64,000 nt of DNA from Warburgia ugandensis. Lineage: Eukaryota; Streptophyta; Magnoliopsida; Canellales; Canellaceae. The notes below the pieces were generated by a model, which worked only from the letters and a program-made list of their open reading frames with translations, had not been told where the DNA came from and made no database searches. Numbering within the stretch: position 1 is the first letter of the stretch; each line of letters opens with the position of its first letter. Where the stretch lies: NCBI GenBank assembly GCA_035236585.1, contig CP141136.1, positions 27,009,426 to 27,073,425 on the forward strand. Reading direction: 5' to 3'. Both the position numbers and the translations under genes were made by a program. Below are positions 45,115-56,909 of this stretch, in pieces.

Positions 45115-48100
45115 AAAGAATTTCGTCCTCGAAATTCCACAAATTATTATCTTCAAGTTATTTGTCTCTTAGACAACCTCTTGATGAATGCATTCTCCCT
45201 TGGGACTCTGACTAAGAAAATTTCTTTGCTTCATCCCAGATATTTCTCATCCACTATCTCAAGTGAGTCAATAAGTAAAGAAATTTCGTCCTTGAAATTC
45301 TATTCATGTCACCTTGCAAACAAATTTAGGCACATCCTCAAATTTTATCATCATCATAATTCCTTCCTCATAATACCTTCCATAAAGGCCTTAAATATAA
45401 TTGCAATTCAGCTTACTTTACATACTCAAGAGCCGCTTCCGCTGTGTACTCTGTTCTTTACTTGCTCCCTTGTCAATATTGGTTTCTCATTGTAGTTCAT
45501 CTCATTACTATAGAGTTTATCTAATTGATAAATCCTTAGATGACCATGTAGAAATTTCTCTACACTACTTTGATACTATATCATCTTATTTCTTATCTTT
45601 CATTTTGAATAGTAGAGGATAATCTCCTTTGCCTCTTGTCTTCCATCAAATGACCTATTAGTCATTAAAGTCTCTTAGGTGTTGACTGTACCTTGCTAGT
45701 AAGAATCCAAAAGTTTACCTTCTTTTTATTAAGTCTCACTTTGCTGCATATTTTCTTCACGAAACTTCTACAATATCACTCTCATCTCTTTATGTCAATG
45801 ATAAAAGCCTTCCTCTTACTAAACCCTTTAGTTGGAAAAGTGTTTGACAACTAGTCTCTAAACTTCGAGTTCCAACTGTTTTTCACCTACCATATGTGAC
45901 ATGCTTCTTCAACCAACGTTTACATTTAACATAGAACCATGAAAACAAATTAGGTAGCATCTTCCCTTATTGATATTAGTAAATAAGACCCTCTAACTAT
46001 TATTGAATTCCATCAAAGGTATTCCTTCTTGAAAAATTGATGCAAAAGCATGTCAAATGTTTATAGTGAATTTATCATTACTAATCGAATGCTCTTGTTT
46101 AGAGGCCTATCTCACTTATTCACATGAAATGTTCACTAAGATGTCTAGCCATATTCATACACTTGTCAAAGGTCTCTCACCCTTAACAAAGTCCACTTAA
46201 TATGCTCATGGTTGAATCCCTTGCCATTATCCTTTTAAAATTTTCCTTGCTTGATGCTTTTCTTCGTGATCTTTCAGACCAAAAATTCTATATTCAATCT
46301 AGTAAAGTTAACCCTTATGAAATTTACTTCTATTCAGTTTCTTCAGTTGGTCTTTGTACTTGATACGTACATTGAACAAATACTCTTTTGTTTAAATGCA
46401 ATTAAACATCAGCTGTTACTATATAGTATGACAGCTATCTTAATGTTTCTCCTTCCATTCCTTATGTCGATATATTGTTCAACCACTCATCAAGGCTTTG
46501 TCATCATTCATTAAATCTTAATTGTCAGAAGATATCATCATAAGTAGCTATTCTCTCAATTCCTCAAATTTTATCTTTTCACGTACCACCTCATCTTATA
46601 CTAATAAGAATCATCCAATAGTTATCACATCAATTGGTACTGAAGCTTTTCGGTGTGACAATTTTTAAGAAACACACAGGTAAGCATAGAGCATCTTCAT
46701 AGACATAGACAAAGATTCTGTCTGATGATTGGTATATCCGACTCCTATCTCAAAGGTCTCATAGCTGCCTGCGATCAGTGCTTAGCTGCCTTTCTTTTTC
46801 AATCCAAGTCAACAGCATTTTTCAGACCCAAGGTGTCTAAGAATATCAGCAATTTTAGTCGTTGTTTTAGATTATTCCTTAATTCACCTTTGTCTCAGTT
46901 GTTGCTGAAGCTATTGTACTCTTAGATCATCAAACGACTTAGTCTAATCAATTGACTTCCTTTAAGGAAAACTCATGTCTAAGTACCCATAATAATTCCT
47001 CATAACTTAGGCCACTGTCTACTAGATGCTATCATGGTTAATTAGATATGATTTGAATACCTTAGTTCAATCAACATCATTCTAAAAATAATGACACTTA
47101 ATTCTATTTGCTCTTCCAATTTCTTTCTTTATGATATTAGGACCTCAAATTGATCCTTGATGATGGACAAGTCACTATCCTTGCTCTTTACTTTTCACGA
47201 TAACTTCACTCAATCATAAAGTTGCAATGTAGAATATTATCATCTTTTCCTTCTTATGGACTACAGCCAGTGGTGTTTCCTCATAATCTAATGGAGCTGA
47301 TAAAAAATTCTAATATCACCTCTAGATATAGGCATCAAACTACTTGTAAAATTAAATTCCTAGTTGGTCACTATCCTCAATTTTTGACACTCTACTCAAA
47401 GGCTACATACTCTATCACCATAGTATCACCAACTCAACCACTATTATCCCTTCAAATTGGAATGATTTATCTTTCAATTCGGCAATATGTCTCAAGATAA
47501 AAGATCTTTGATTCTATACTTCTCTTTCCTATCCTCCATAAATCATGATCTTCTTATTTTGACTGTTCAGCATCCATCATATACTTGTAGTTACATATCT
47601 CTCTCTCTCATTCTTGAGTCACCATCCTCCTTTTGTTTACTGAAATCAATGTCTCCATTTGATTTGTTACATCTAATCGATACTACATCCATCCTTTTGA
47701 TCAATAGTTATGATAAACTAAGGACTTCCAGGAAATGGTAAACTTTTATAATATCATAGGAATCCTTAATTGTCTGTATTCTCAATAAAATTTTACAGTG
47801 TCTTAACAAGTTTATTAACACCTTATGCATACCATGCTTCCCTCATATGTTCATGTCATAATCAATTGATTATCACAGATCTGTCATACCCATCAAATTT
47901 AGCACCAAAATCTTCTAATAACTTTATTATAATCAAATTCTTTGTCGTTCTTATCAAATTCAATCTTTTACATCTACAGTCATATTCATGTTATATTCCT
48001 CTTAATCACAATATAAGTCAATTATTGTGCTTATCTTCTGATCTACTCCATTATACTCAGGTTACCTTGTATCTCCATTCCTTATTATCATCATAGTCTT

Positions 48101-48362
48101 ATTCTCATATACTAGTTTCCTTGTTTGTACCATTGCACGACAATCATCAATCCCTTTTGAAAGGATTTGAGCCATCCAATACTTAAGTATTCGCTAGATC
48201 CTTCTCCTTCCACCTATTTACTTATGATGTATTTCTCTGTGATTTAATATTATTTCCTCTTCTAGTCACCTTTACTACTTATTTTTAGACTACTTTTTCT
48301 TAACTATTCTCGTCGTTTATGACCTTTAGACATACAGGATTGGCTGTGAAAGGATAAAACTA

Positions 48363-48376
48363 GGCTCTGATACCAA
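48363..48376 (-). other. Primer-binding site (initiator tRNA-Met)
   Basis: The minus strand reads TTGGTATCAGAGCC, the standard plant retroelement PBS complementary to the 3' end of initiator methionine tRNA. It lies two to four bases from the inner end of the right-hand LTR and fixes the element's orientation as minus. Confidence 0.9.
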
Positions 48377-48378
48377 TT

Positions 48379-51272
48379 GTTGACGACTTGAGTTTTCACA
48401 TGCATTTTTAAATGTGAAACTAATTCCTAACACGAGATCGATCCCTATTTGAAAACACTTTTAGAAAAATAATGCAATGCAGGAGAAAAATCTTTTGTTT
48501 TAAATTCATTTTGAAAACCCTGAGTGTCATTTCCTTTCAAGATGAACAGGGAAATTTTGAAAATGAAGAACATTATATATATTTCCCAGGTCTATCTAGT
48601 CACAGCGCACAGTCCAACTGTAGTAATTACAGATACATATCCAAAAGGTAGAGAGTTTACTTACATTCATACTTGTCTCTTCTTCATTTACTTGATCGTA
48701 GCACTGACAATTTTTTGATGCCTCATCTAATCCTTTTGGAGCTAATCTGTAAAAATAATATATTTTGGTGAGTATTACTTATACTCAGTAGGTGATCTGA
48801 TACTACTATTTTAAAAACACGGCAGGCAACATGCAAAATTCAAGGAGCTTTTCATGTAAAATATCAATGATTCCTTTTTGTGTAAACATGCTTATTTATG
48901 CATAAAACGTAAGCTCATTGATACAATCGAAATCTAGTATTTAAATATAATAATCATGAAACTCTTAAAATAATCATTATTCCAAGTAGATGTTAGCATC
49001 ACCATAAGTATCATGCAGATGGTCTGTCTCTCTACGAACACATCATGCCAACTGGTCACGAGTACTCGTATACGACCATCTCAATGCTATATGCATATCG
49101 ATCACACTAAAATCATAGGGCCAGCTATGCTCGCAATCAACACACAACTGGAATCGTGTCTCCGGTATCTAGAGACTAACCCACCATAGCCTCCACGGCG
49201 ACTATGACTGTCCTCGAAAAGGGTGCCGTGAACACTTCCAGTAGTCGTCCCTGTTTACCACAGCAGTCGAGGAAGGGACAAGCCTTTTTTACAACGATAC
49301 CATCCACCTTTTTGGTGGTAGAGGCCAGAAGGCCAACCCTGTACGTAATAACCTCTTAGCACAGTGCCCACCAAGCTCATCAGCCCAAAAAATATAAAAA
49401 TGTCCTCTTTGGGTCCCTTATAACTACCTAACCAGTGTCTTTTGGGCACTCTAGCGTCTTTTGGTAACCCTCAAGGTTATACATCATGTGATGGTATTAT
49501 GAGATGATTTATATGACATGACAATCCTGAATCTCACTCATCGTAAATTAGTCAATTTATGCAATCATTTTCAAAACATGCGAGCAATATCTAAAATATC
49601 GTAAATTATACAATTTATGCAAGGAGTTTCAGAACATGCAACAATGCATATAAATTCGTTCATACCAGTAATCGCATTCAAGTTCATAATTCAAAAAGAC
49701 AATTCCGCTAAGAACATCATATCTCAAAAAGCATACTAAATACGATAATAACGTCAAGTAAATCATTTAGAGTTTGGGATGCATTTAAAAACTTAGTAGT
49801 ATCAGACTACGTACAAATCAAGTACATTTGGAAATGCATTAAAAATGTAGTAGTATCAGACTACCTACCTCGAGCGTCGTTACTTATAGCTTGTATGCCC
49901 CTTCAATCCAAGTCCTAAGCTACCTTTATGGGGTCCTGTATGTCATTCAAACATAAAATCCAAGCATGATTCCTAAATTCACCGGTTAACGGCTATATCT
50001 ATTTGATTTGGGTTTTCTAGGAGTTGATTTATATAATTCTTGGTTCGATCTTGGACTAAGAATGTCCTAAGGCCTCTGGTAGATCAATTCATGAGGTTTG
50101 ATCACAATTGATTTCGTGGGTTCATGAGATCTCTATGGTTTTTAGGCTATAGTAACCTTAAGTAATCTCTTGATCCTAAATGTTATTGTATAATTAGGTC
50201 TACGTCAAAATTACGAACACAACGGTTTTTTCAGACCGTAAATCGAAGTTATATAGCCTCCTTAATTGCATTTTTAGCGTTGCACCTCAATAGACGAACC
50301 AAGATTGTCCACGTAGGGCCCACGAGTCAGGGTTCCCATGACGCATGCATGTCCTGGTTGAACCGCGACCGCGTTCACACGCCTGAGCAACTCTGTAGCG
50401 TGCGTTTGGGACTGCGTTGTGCGGATGCGTCTCTGGCGCAGGCGGGGTGCGTCTTAGCTCCCAGGACGCCCCATGCATCCCGGTCGAGCCGGGAACTAGC
50501 TTGCACGCGACGCTCGTGCGACATTCGCCCCAAGGAGCTCGTCATGCCCGTGCGCCCCAGGGATGCGAGGTCTACTACGGGCTTCAACCTGTCTGGTTTT
50601 GTTCCCTAGAAATCCGGCAATTTTTGGCCAAAAAACTAACCAGATCTAGTCGAGATCTACGGGGGAAAGAAAGAGGAAAGAGAAAGAAGTAGAGTGGGGA
50701 GGAGACTCGTACCTGGGGAGCCTTAGATGCTGCCCGATTTTGGTCTTGATCATGGCTGCAAACCCTTGTGGCTAGATCTGTTTTTGGGAGCGATTGGAGA
50801 GGAGAAAGCTTGATTTAGAAGAGGGAGAGTGAGGGAATTTATAGGAGGGGAAGACGGTGCCGCCCCATGGCAGTGCCGCCATTTTTTGCGGCGGCATACA
50901 GGTATGGCAGTGTTGTGTGCCGCTTGGCCTGAGGAAGAAGACGACAATGGAGGAGGGGTGTCGTTATCAAAACAACCCCCTGTGTTTTTAGCCCTTTTTA
51001 GTTTTAAAGATAAATTTTAGAAATGCCCTTGATCTTTAAACGTCCATAACTTGGTCATACGAGCTCCGTTTTCAGTGTTCTTTGAGGCTTTTTTTTTCAA
51101 TCCTTTGTTTCATATTTTAATTTAATTGAAACATCTAACCATCTATTAGTATCATTAAACATATATTAATTTTTAAAATAAACAATTTATAACTGATTGG
51201 CAAATAGTAAACATCATGTTTGATCATGGTTGTAAAAGTGATATAATAATATTGAAAAATTTGGGTTATTAC
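48379..51272 (-). repeat. 5' LTR (right copy)
   Basis: Direct repeat of 42,179-45,100. The coding-strand start is TGTAATAACCC at 51,272 and the end is at about 48,379 next to the PBS. The TATA box is at 50,838-50,843 on the minus strand. ORFs at 50.3-51.0 kb and 48,524-48,718 are LTR shadows. A short segment with 44-51 more bases at about 49,800-49,860 is a local repeat absent from the left copy. Confidence 0.92.
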
Positions 51273-53783
51273 AATTTCCTTGGCTAACTCTTGCTCCACT
51301 AAGTAAAAAATTTAATACTGTTAGAGAACACCAAGTATACGAAGAAAATTCTGGAGGGAACAAATGCACAGACATCAAAACTTGTGTGTATTCCAGAGAC
51401 TGATACGTTTACTTTCTACAAACGACTTTCTATAAATGACCAGAGGAACAGCTAAGATGCAGGTGATTTTCTATTTATGGCAAATATTTTTAATGTAACA
51501 TGTTTATTTCGAGTAAAAGGCATAACAGAAACTCAAGTGGGTGTATTTTAAGTACATGTTTGCATCTAATTTAAATGCGAAATGAACTCCCAATTACAGT
51601 GTCTTCTTAAACAAGTCTGACTTACTCCCAAGATTTATGAATAGTAGCTGAGAAATCAGTGCAGTAATCACAAAACTTGCATTGAACTTAGAAAAAGTGA
51701 GAAGTTCGGATTATTCGGGGAGTCTCAATCTTTAAAATAGCAAGCAAAAGGTTCATGGTATTTCAATGACCAGTGGAACCACTTCCAGAATTTGTAACTC
51801 TGCGACCAAAGTCATCTGCACTACGTAGTATCCATGAAAATAATTGAATATGTCTCATGGTATGCATCAACTAAAATGACACAAAGCTACAGATCAAGTT
51901 GCAATCATTCAAGGAATGATACTCCCCGTGCTCCCTTAACGCTCTTAACTTAAAGACTCTGATACCATGAGTATGGAAGGATAGTAGGAGTGCTAGTGTG
52001 ATACAACATTTAATCTTATGGTTCTGCATTTGTATCTCATGGTTTAAGACTTTGATCTCTTCTGCTAAGTAACTTTTAATATAAGCAGCATTTTTAATCT
52101 CTCTGCTAGCAAGTACATTGTTTTAGTACTGATTCTTGTCCACATAAAGTCAGGGCTTCCACATTTGCAATTGCTCTAAGAATCTGACACAAACGCGGAG
52201 CATACTGTACATTTCTTTCAGCAGATTTGTAGCTATTGTAGTATTTCTCCATTCACCATAGATTACAACTGCAGTGACTACATAATGGAGACTCTCTTGT
52301 TACATTTTTTAAATCAACCTCATAGAGTGCCCACATTGCGACATCATATTTTCCATATTTGTATTTTTGAAGTTTATATTATTTTAAAATATAAAGCAGT
52401 AATGAGAGAATTTATCCTAAAGTTTCTCAAAGTCTCGCTCTACATCATATGCATATGCTTGATGGAAGCACATATAGAAAGATAATAAAAAGCCTTCGGG
52501 GAAACCCGTCTTGGAAGGAAACTAGTGTTTAGGGTTCCACACTACATCTAAAAGGATTTGCTGAAAGGCTATAAGGTTTTTCTGTTCAAGATTGGAGTTT
52601 TATATTCAACATCAAATATGCGACGATGACCTAAGATAAGTGATTTGTTTCATATTTTAGAGTTTCATTGAAATAAACAAATTTTACACCTCTATGACAA
52701 ATTATTCAGGCAGGGAAAACTTTACACAGTATAACCGTATAAGATTTGGAGTGCATATTTTGATCTTATATAAAAGCACAGCACCAGCCTTAGTTGCTTT
52801 AAGCTATACGATGGAACAAGAACCAGACTATTCCTTCTAATGAGAGGGACCCTACGATCCTTAAAATCCTCAATCCAATTAACTCATCAAAATACAAGAC
52901 AATAATTCTAACGGAACGAAGTATGTTTTGTATTTGTATAGTTCCCTTCAGCTAAAGCATAAGATACAGGTTGGTGCCTTGCAAGGTTTCCCACAAAAGG
53001 AGTCGAAATTTCATTTTTCCTTTTTCCAATTCAATAGATCGACGAATCAGAAAACACCAGGATTTTTTCTTCATTTATTCCAGAAGAACAATTTGCAATT
53101 CAAAGTGAAGGAATAAATGAACGCTAGGTCGAGAAAGGATAAAATTACTAGGTAAATTTATACCATGCTAACATGCTCAAGTAAGAAAAGATAAAGGGCA
53201 TACTCAATCTCTAAACAAAGTATATGACAACTAATAAACCTTAAACAGTTGGTCCAATCAGAATGTCTAGTAATCTACACTTTGTGTAGAGAACCACAAT
53301 TTGGCAAAGCCATTGTGATGTTATCTCTTTACCACATTCAAGACCTGAAATTAATTTTGAGGAAAACAGAGACTAGGAGTGTTAGAAGCAAGTTCTACAT
53401 GTGTATAGAATAGGTTAAGAGACAACCTTGCGAGGCTTCCGATTTATTGACTAAACCAAAGGATGACCTACATATTAACTGAAGGAAGAAGGCAACAAGA
53501 GAAAACTAGATTAAACACAAACATAAAAATATAATACAAGTAATTGGAATGCATGAAACCCACATGACATTCTTTGAAGATTTAGAATGGTTCTCAGTAG
53601 TCCACCTTTTAAATTCATGAAGTTTCTTCATATTTCACTGAAACAAGAATGACCAAAAACCTGTTGGAACATCTAGGAAAATGAAAGATGCAATGCTTAA
53701 ATGGAGAAAACAACAAATGCACTTGTGTAGAAAAAGGCAGCGTACCTCCTTGGCATTCTGGTTCTTCAATTTTCATGCATGTC
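51273..53783. other. Non-coding stretch between LTR element and NLR2
   Basis: The first 270 bases are flank absent from unit 1. From about 51,548 it is colinear with 16,692-18,910. No gene recognised. The ORFs at 52,285-52,485 and 17,419-17,649 correspond and stay open in both copies, but they are low-complexity, Leu/Ile-rich and probably chance. Confidence 0.5.
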
Positions 53784-56700
53784 CTATGTTTGTATTTCAT
53801 CTTCATCTGTGAAAAGGGGTTGGAGGAGGGCCTTGTTGTTTGGATAGTCCCACTCTAACTCATCCCACCACTTTCTACTTCCTTTGATCCACCCACCAAT
53901 GGACTGTGAGTTCTCCATAGAGACTGAGAGCAGCTTCTTCAGCTGAGGACATCCTATTATGTGAATGCATCCTCCTACGCTGGCTTCATATACCAATTCT
54001 CTTGTAGTACAAATTCTTTTCAAATTTGGTAAATCATAAAGTTCAAATTCAACTAAATTCGGCAACTTGATGGCATTGAAATCATTATCGGTTGCTTCAC
54101 CAATTTCTTCTTCTTCTCCCAAAACTATCTCCTCTATCATAGCACACTTTTCGACTTGGATAGACCTCAAGTTTTGGAGGTTCTGCAATGTCCTCACAGA
54201 GAAAAGTCTCTTCAATTTATGACATTCACGGATCCACAGTTGTCTAAGGGCAGCAAATGTGCCAGGTAGTAGGACACCATCAAAGATGGTTCTTAAATTA
54301 GGTAACTCACAGAGTTTAAAACGATCTAAGGTGGTGAGAGACAGGTTTTGTCCTTCCCTAGAAATATGTTCAATGCCACAGCAGTTTCTAATATAAATTG
54401 AAGCTAAATGTGACACATCTACTAAGCATTTAAATTGGGACAAGGAAAAGTGGGTGATGTCATGGCATTCTATGAAGACCAGTGACAAAGTTGTGCCGGG
54501 AAGCAATAGAGGGGCTTCACCACTAGTAACTTCACAACCCACAAATGCTACTGTTTTCGCTACATGAAACAGTCTAGTGTCAAAATCAAATGCAACAGCC
54601 ACATCTCCCACCTTGAAAAAGAAGTATTCAAGGATCTGCCAGTTTCCATGTCTCACATATTTAAAGAAAGTAGATAAGTCGGTGAACGAGAGGGACAAAT
54701 TAGTCAATTTTGTCAATCTTGCAATTTCACCGAGTACATTCTCTACCACCCCAAGGCCTAATATTCTGTCATCAATAAACGGTGGATATGCAGCATCCAA
54801 TTCTTTCAAACGGACAAGATGGGCTATTTTCTCTCTAGGGAAAGAACTTCTTAAGCTTTCAACTCCGCAAAGATTAAGCTCTATGAGATTAACTAACCCT
54901 TCCATTCCTAATGGAAGTTCCTTGATTAAGCTTGAGTTGAGATCCAATACCCTCAACTCTTTGAGTTTTGCTAATGAAGGCACTACTTGTAATCTTTGAC
55001 AAAATGATAAGATGAGTTCACGTAAGTTCTTCATTTCGGAAACCCTCTCCGGCAAAAACTTGATCTTGGTGTGAGATAGGTTAAAAACTTCTAGATTAGC
55101 TAAGCCTTCCATCTCATGAGGTATTTCTTCAATGCTAGAAAAGGAGAGGTCCAAAACCTGCAGTTTCCTTAACTTTGCCACCAATGAAACTGTCTTTAGT
55201 TGCGTACAATCCTGTAACCTTAGTACACGTAGGTTCTCCAAGTAAGCAATCGATATTGGCAGCAACTGGATTGCAGTGGATGATAGATCAAGAACTCGGA
55301 GGCCCTTCATGCGCTCAAAGAAAGACTGCACAATGTAGTGCAACTGAGGATTTTCACCCAAAAATAAGGTAGACAATCTTGGGCAATTGGGTGTATCCAG
55401 AAGCATTTCAAAATTATTTCTCATTAGCGATGCCCTTTCTACATCAACCCATTCCTCCTCCTTGGGTAGTACTTCTAACTTGAACCCGGCATTCACAATG
55501 AAATGAGGGTTTTCTCTCGTTGCATTGATGGCCATGTCTCTAATTAAATCGTGCATTTGGACATATTTTTCTCTGTATCTAGGCACTAACATGCAAGCAC
55601 GTATCAGTTGATTCAATATGTGAGTTCCCTCATCCATATCGTCTTCTCTAGTGCTTGAATTATCTATCAACCCCTCTGAAATCCAGTTATTTATTAACTC
55701 CGTGGTACGGATCACGTAATCTTCTGGGTACAATGAGCAGTACAAGAAACAAGCACGAACCTGGTCATTAGGTAACCGATTGTAACTGAATTTGAGGCGC
55801 CAAAAGACATCATCTTGCATTCCTTTGATTTTTGATTTAGAAGACTTCAATTCCCGCAGTGCCTTTCTCCACTCTCTAACATCCATTTCTTTTCGTAAAG
55901 CTCGTCCAACCACGACAATGGCGAGGGGTAAACCTCCACATTCTTTAGCCACACGCTCTGCATAATCTTCTATCTCCAAAGGAAGCCCATCTATATCAAG
56001 TTTGCTTTTGAACAATGCCCAAGCTTCTTCAGGAGGAAGAACATCTATCTTGATTTCTGCCTGTGTTTCTAATGCCCGAGAAACTTGCAACATCCTTGTG
56101 GTAATTATGACCTTGCAACCGTTATCTTGATTGGGCTCCGGAATGCCCACTTCTTCAAATGGAAATGCCTCCCAGATATCATCCAAGATCAGTACAAATT
56201 TCTTCCTCCGCACAAGAGCTTCAAAAAGTCTCGCCAATCTACTAAATTTGTTTTCATGTTTGGAAAAATGCAATTGAATTGCTTGTGCTATATCACTTTG
56301 CAACCTCATCAAGCTCAGATCTTTTGAGACGGTTACCCAGATGATGGAATGAAAACTCCCTGCACCATTGAGACGATTGTTAATCTGCTTTGTGATGGTT
56401 GTCTTTCCCACACCTGCCATACCGTAGATGCCAATTTTTGCAATCTTTGGATCATGTAAGCAATCCCAAATTTGTTTTTCCAACTCATGATTTCTCTGAC
56501 CAATTAATGGAGGAACGGGCATAATACTTCCACCGCCAACCAATGGACCGGTTACCCTGGAATTAGGAAATTTGCCCTTCTCATGAAGCTCTTCTACCTG
56601 GGTTATCTGCTCTGCAACTAACTTCCCCAGATTATAACGCGACCACAATCCTCTTTCATCTCTGCATCTCTCTGATACGGTATTGACTTCCTTCTTAATC

Positions 56701-56909
56701 TTTTTCACATTTATTAACCATTCTTTGACCTCTCTCTTTCTCTTCTTTCCTGCTTGCACCTCTTCTTTCCTCAATTCCTCTTCTATATCCTTCTGTCGAG
56801 CCTCCAAGACTCTTGTTTTGCTTCGCAGTGTTCCAACATTGTGTTCTAGGTGTCTGATATACTTCAACGGTTCCCATGCAGTCTTGACTGCTTCCCAGAA
56901 ATCCACCAT
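53784..56909 (-). CDS. CC-NB-LRR disease resistance protein, NLR2
   Basis: Paralogue of NLR1 in the other duplication unit, 1,041 residues from ATG at 56,909 (start MVDFWEAV, as in NLR1). Coiled-coil region at 1-153; P-loop GMAGVGKTT (163-171), kinase-2 LILDDIW (240-246), RNBS-B with the usual KVIITTR, GLPLA (326-330), FLYCSLYPED and MHD (452-454) all present. The LRR region has one copy of the 69-residue module that NLR1 has four times. A 30-residue segment after GVE (with REKIAHLVRLKELDAAYPP) is absent from NLR1. The stop comes six residues earlier than in NLR1. The 192-residue difference in length is fully accounted for: three modules (+207), N-terminal 7-mer (+7), C-terminus (+6), a 2-residue indel, minus 30. 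The uninterrupted frame and intact motifs suggest function. Confidence 0.95.
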   Translation of the reverse strand: MVDFWEAVKTAWEPLKYIRHLEHNVGTLRSKTRVLEARQKDIEEELRKEEVQAGKKRKREVKEWLINVKKIKKEVNTVSERCRDERGLWSRYNLGKLVAEQITQVEELHEKGKFPNSRVTGPLVGGGSIMPVPPLIGQRNHELEKQIWDCLHDPKIAKIGIYGMAGVGKTTITKQINNRLNGAGSFHSIIWVTVSKDLSLMRLQSDIAQAIQLHFSKHENKFSRLARLFEALVRRKKFVLILDDIWEAFPFEEVGIPEPNQDNGCKVIITTRMLQVSRALETQAEIKIDVLPPEEAWALFKSKLDIDGLPLEIEDYAERVAKECGGLPLAIVVVGRALRKEMDVREWRKALRELKSSKSKIKGMQDDVFWRLKFSYNRLPNDQVRACFLYCSLYPEDYVIRTTELINNWISEGLIDNSSTREDDMDEGTHILNQLIRACMLVPRYREKYVQMHDLIRDMAINATRENPHFIVNAGFKLEVLPKEEEWVDVERASLMRNNFEMLLDTPNCPRLSTLFLGENPQLHYIVQSFFERMKGLRVLDLSSTAIQLLPISIAYLENLRVLRLQDCTQLKTVSLVAKLRKLQVLDLSFSSIEEIPHEMEGLANLEVFNLSHTKIKFLPERVSEMKNLRELILSFCQRLQVVPSLAKLKELRVLDLNSSLIKELPLGMEGLVNLIELNLCGVESLRSSFPREKIAHLVRLKELDAAYPPFIDDRILGLGVVENVLGEIARLTKLTNLSLSFTDLSTFFKYVRHGNWQILEYFFFKVGDVAVAFDFDTRLFHVAKTVAFVGCEVTSGEAPLLLPGTTLSLVFIECHDITHFSLSQFKCLVDVSHLASIYIRNCCGIEHISREGQNLSLTTLDRFKLCELPNLRTIFDGVLLPGTFAALRQLWIRECHKLKRLFSVRTLQNLQNLRSIQVEKCAMIEEIVLGEEEEIGEATDNDFNAIKLPNLVEFELYDLPNLKRICTTRELVYEASVGGCIHIIGCPQLKKLLSVSMENSQSIGGWIKGSRKWWDELEWDYPNNKALLQPLFTDEDEIQT

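Larger units (their letters stand above)
45101..48378 (-). other. Eroded internal domain of LTR element
   Basis: 3.28 kb, G-poor on the plus strand, which gives open plus-strand frames (45,043-45,495 and others) that have no meaning for a minus-strand element. I see no recognisable protease, reverse transcriptase, RNase H or integrase motif. The PPT-proximal word TTTCGTCCTCGAAATTC (about 45,121) recurs at about 45,284 (TTTCGTCCTTGAAATTC), a small internal duplication. Confidence 0.65.
42179..51272 (-). mobile_element. LTR retroelement, 9.1 kb, Ty3/gypsy type, no gag-pol
   Basis: Two direct repeats of about 2.9 kb (42,179-45,100 and 48,379-51,272) flank 3.28 kb. The orientation is minus. A primer-binding site complementary to initiator tRNA-Met (TGGTATCAGAGCC) abuts the right-hand LTR at 48,363-48,376, and a polypurine tract abuts the left-hand LTR at 45,107-45,114. 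The internal region has no minus-strand ORF of 60 codons or more, so gag and pol are lost or eroded. The motif GAATTTCGAGGACGAAATTC next to the PPT is typical of the 3' end of plant chromovirus-like gypsy elements. Long LTRs and TGTAATAA...GTCGTCACA ends suggest the Tekay/Del group (inference). There is no clean target duplication; TTCC occurs on both sides, two bases out of register. Confidence 0.9.

Noticed and set aside
45043-48096. Series of plus-strand ORFs up to 150 codons
   Set aside because: They come from low G content on the plus strand of a minus-strand element. No domains, and frames change often.
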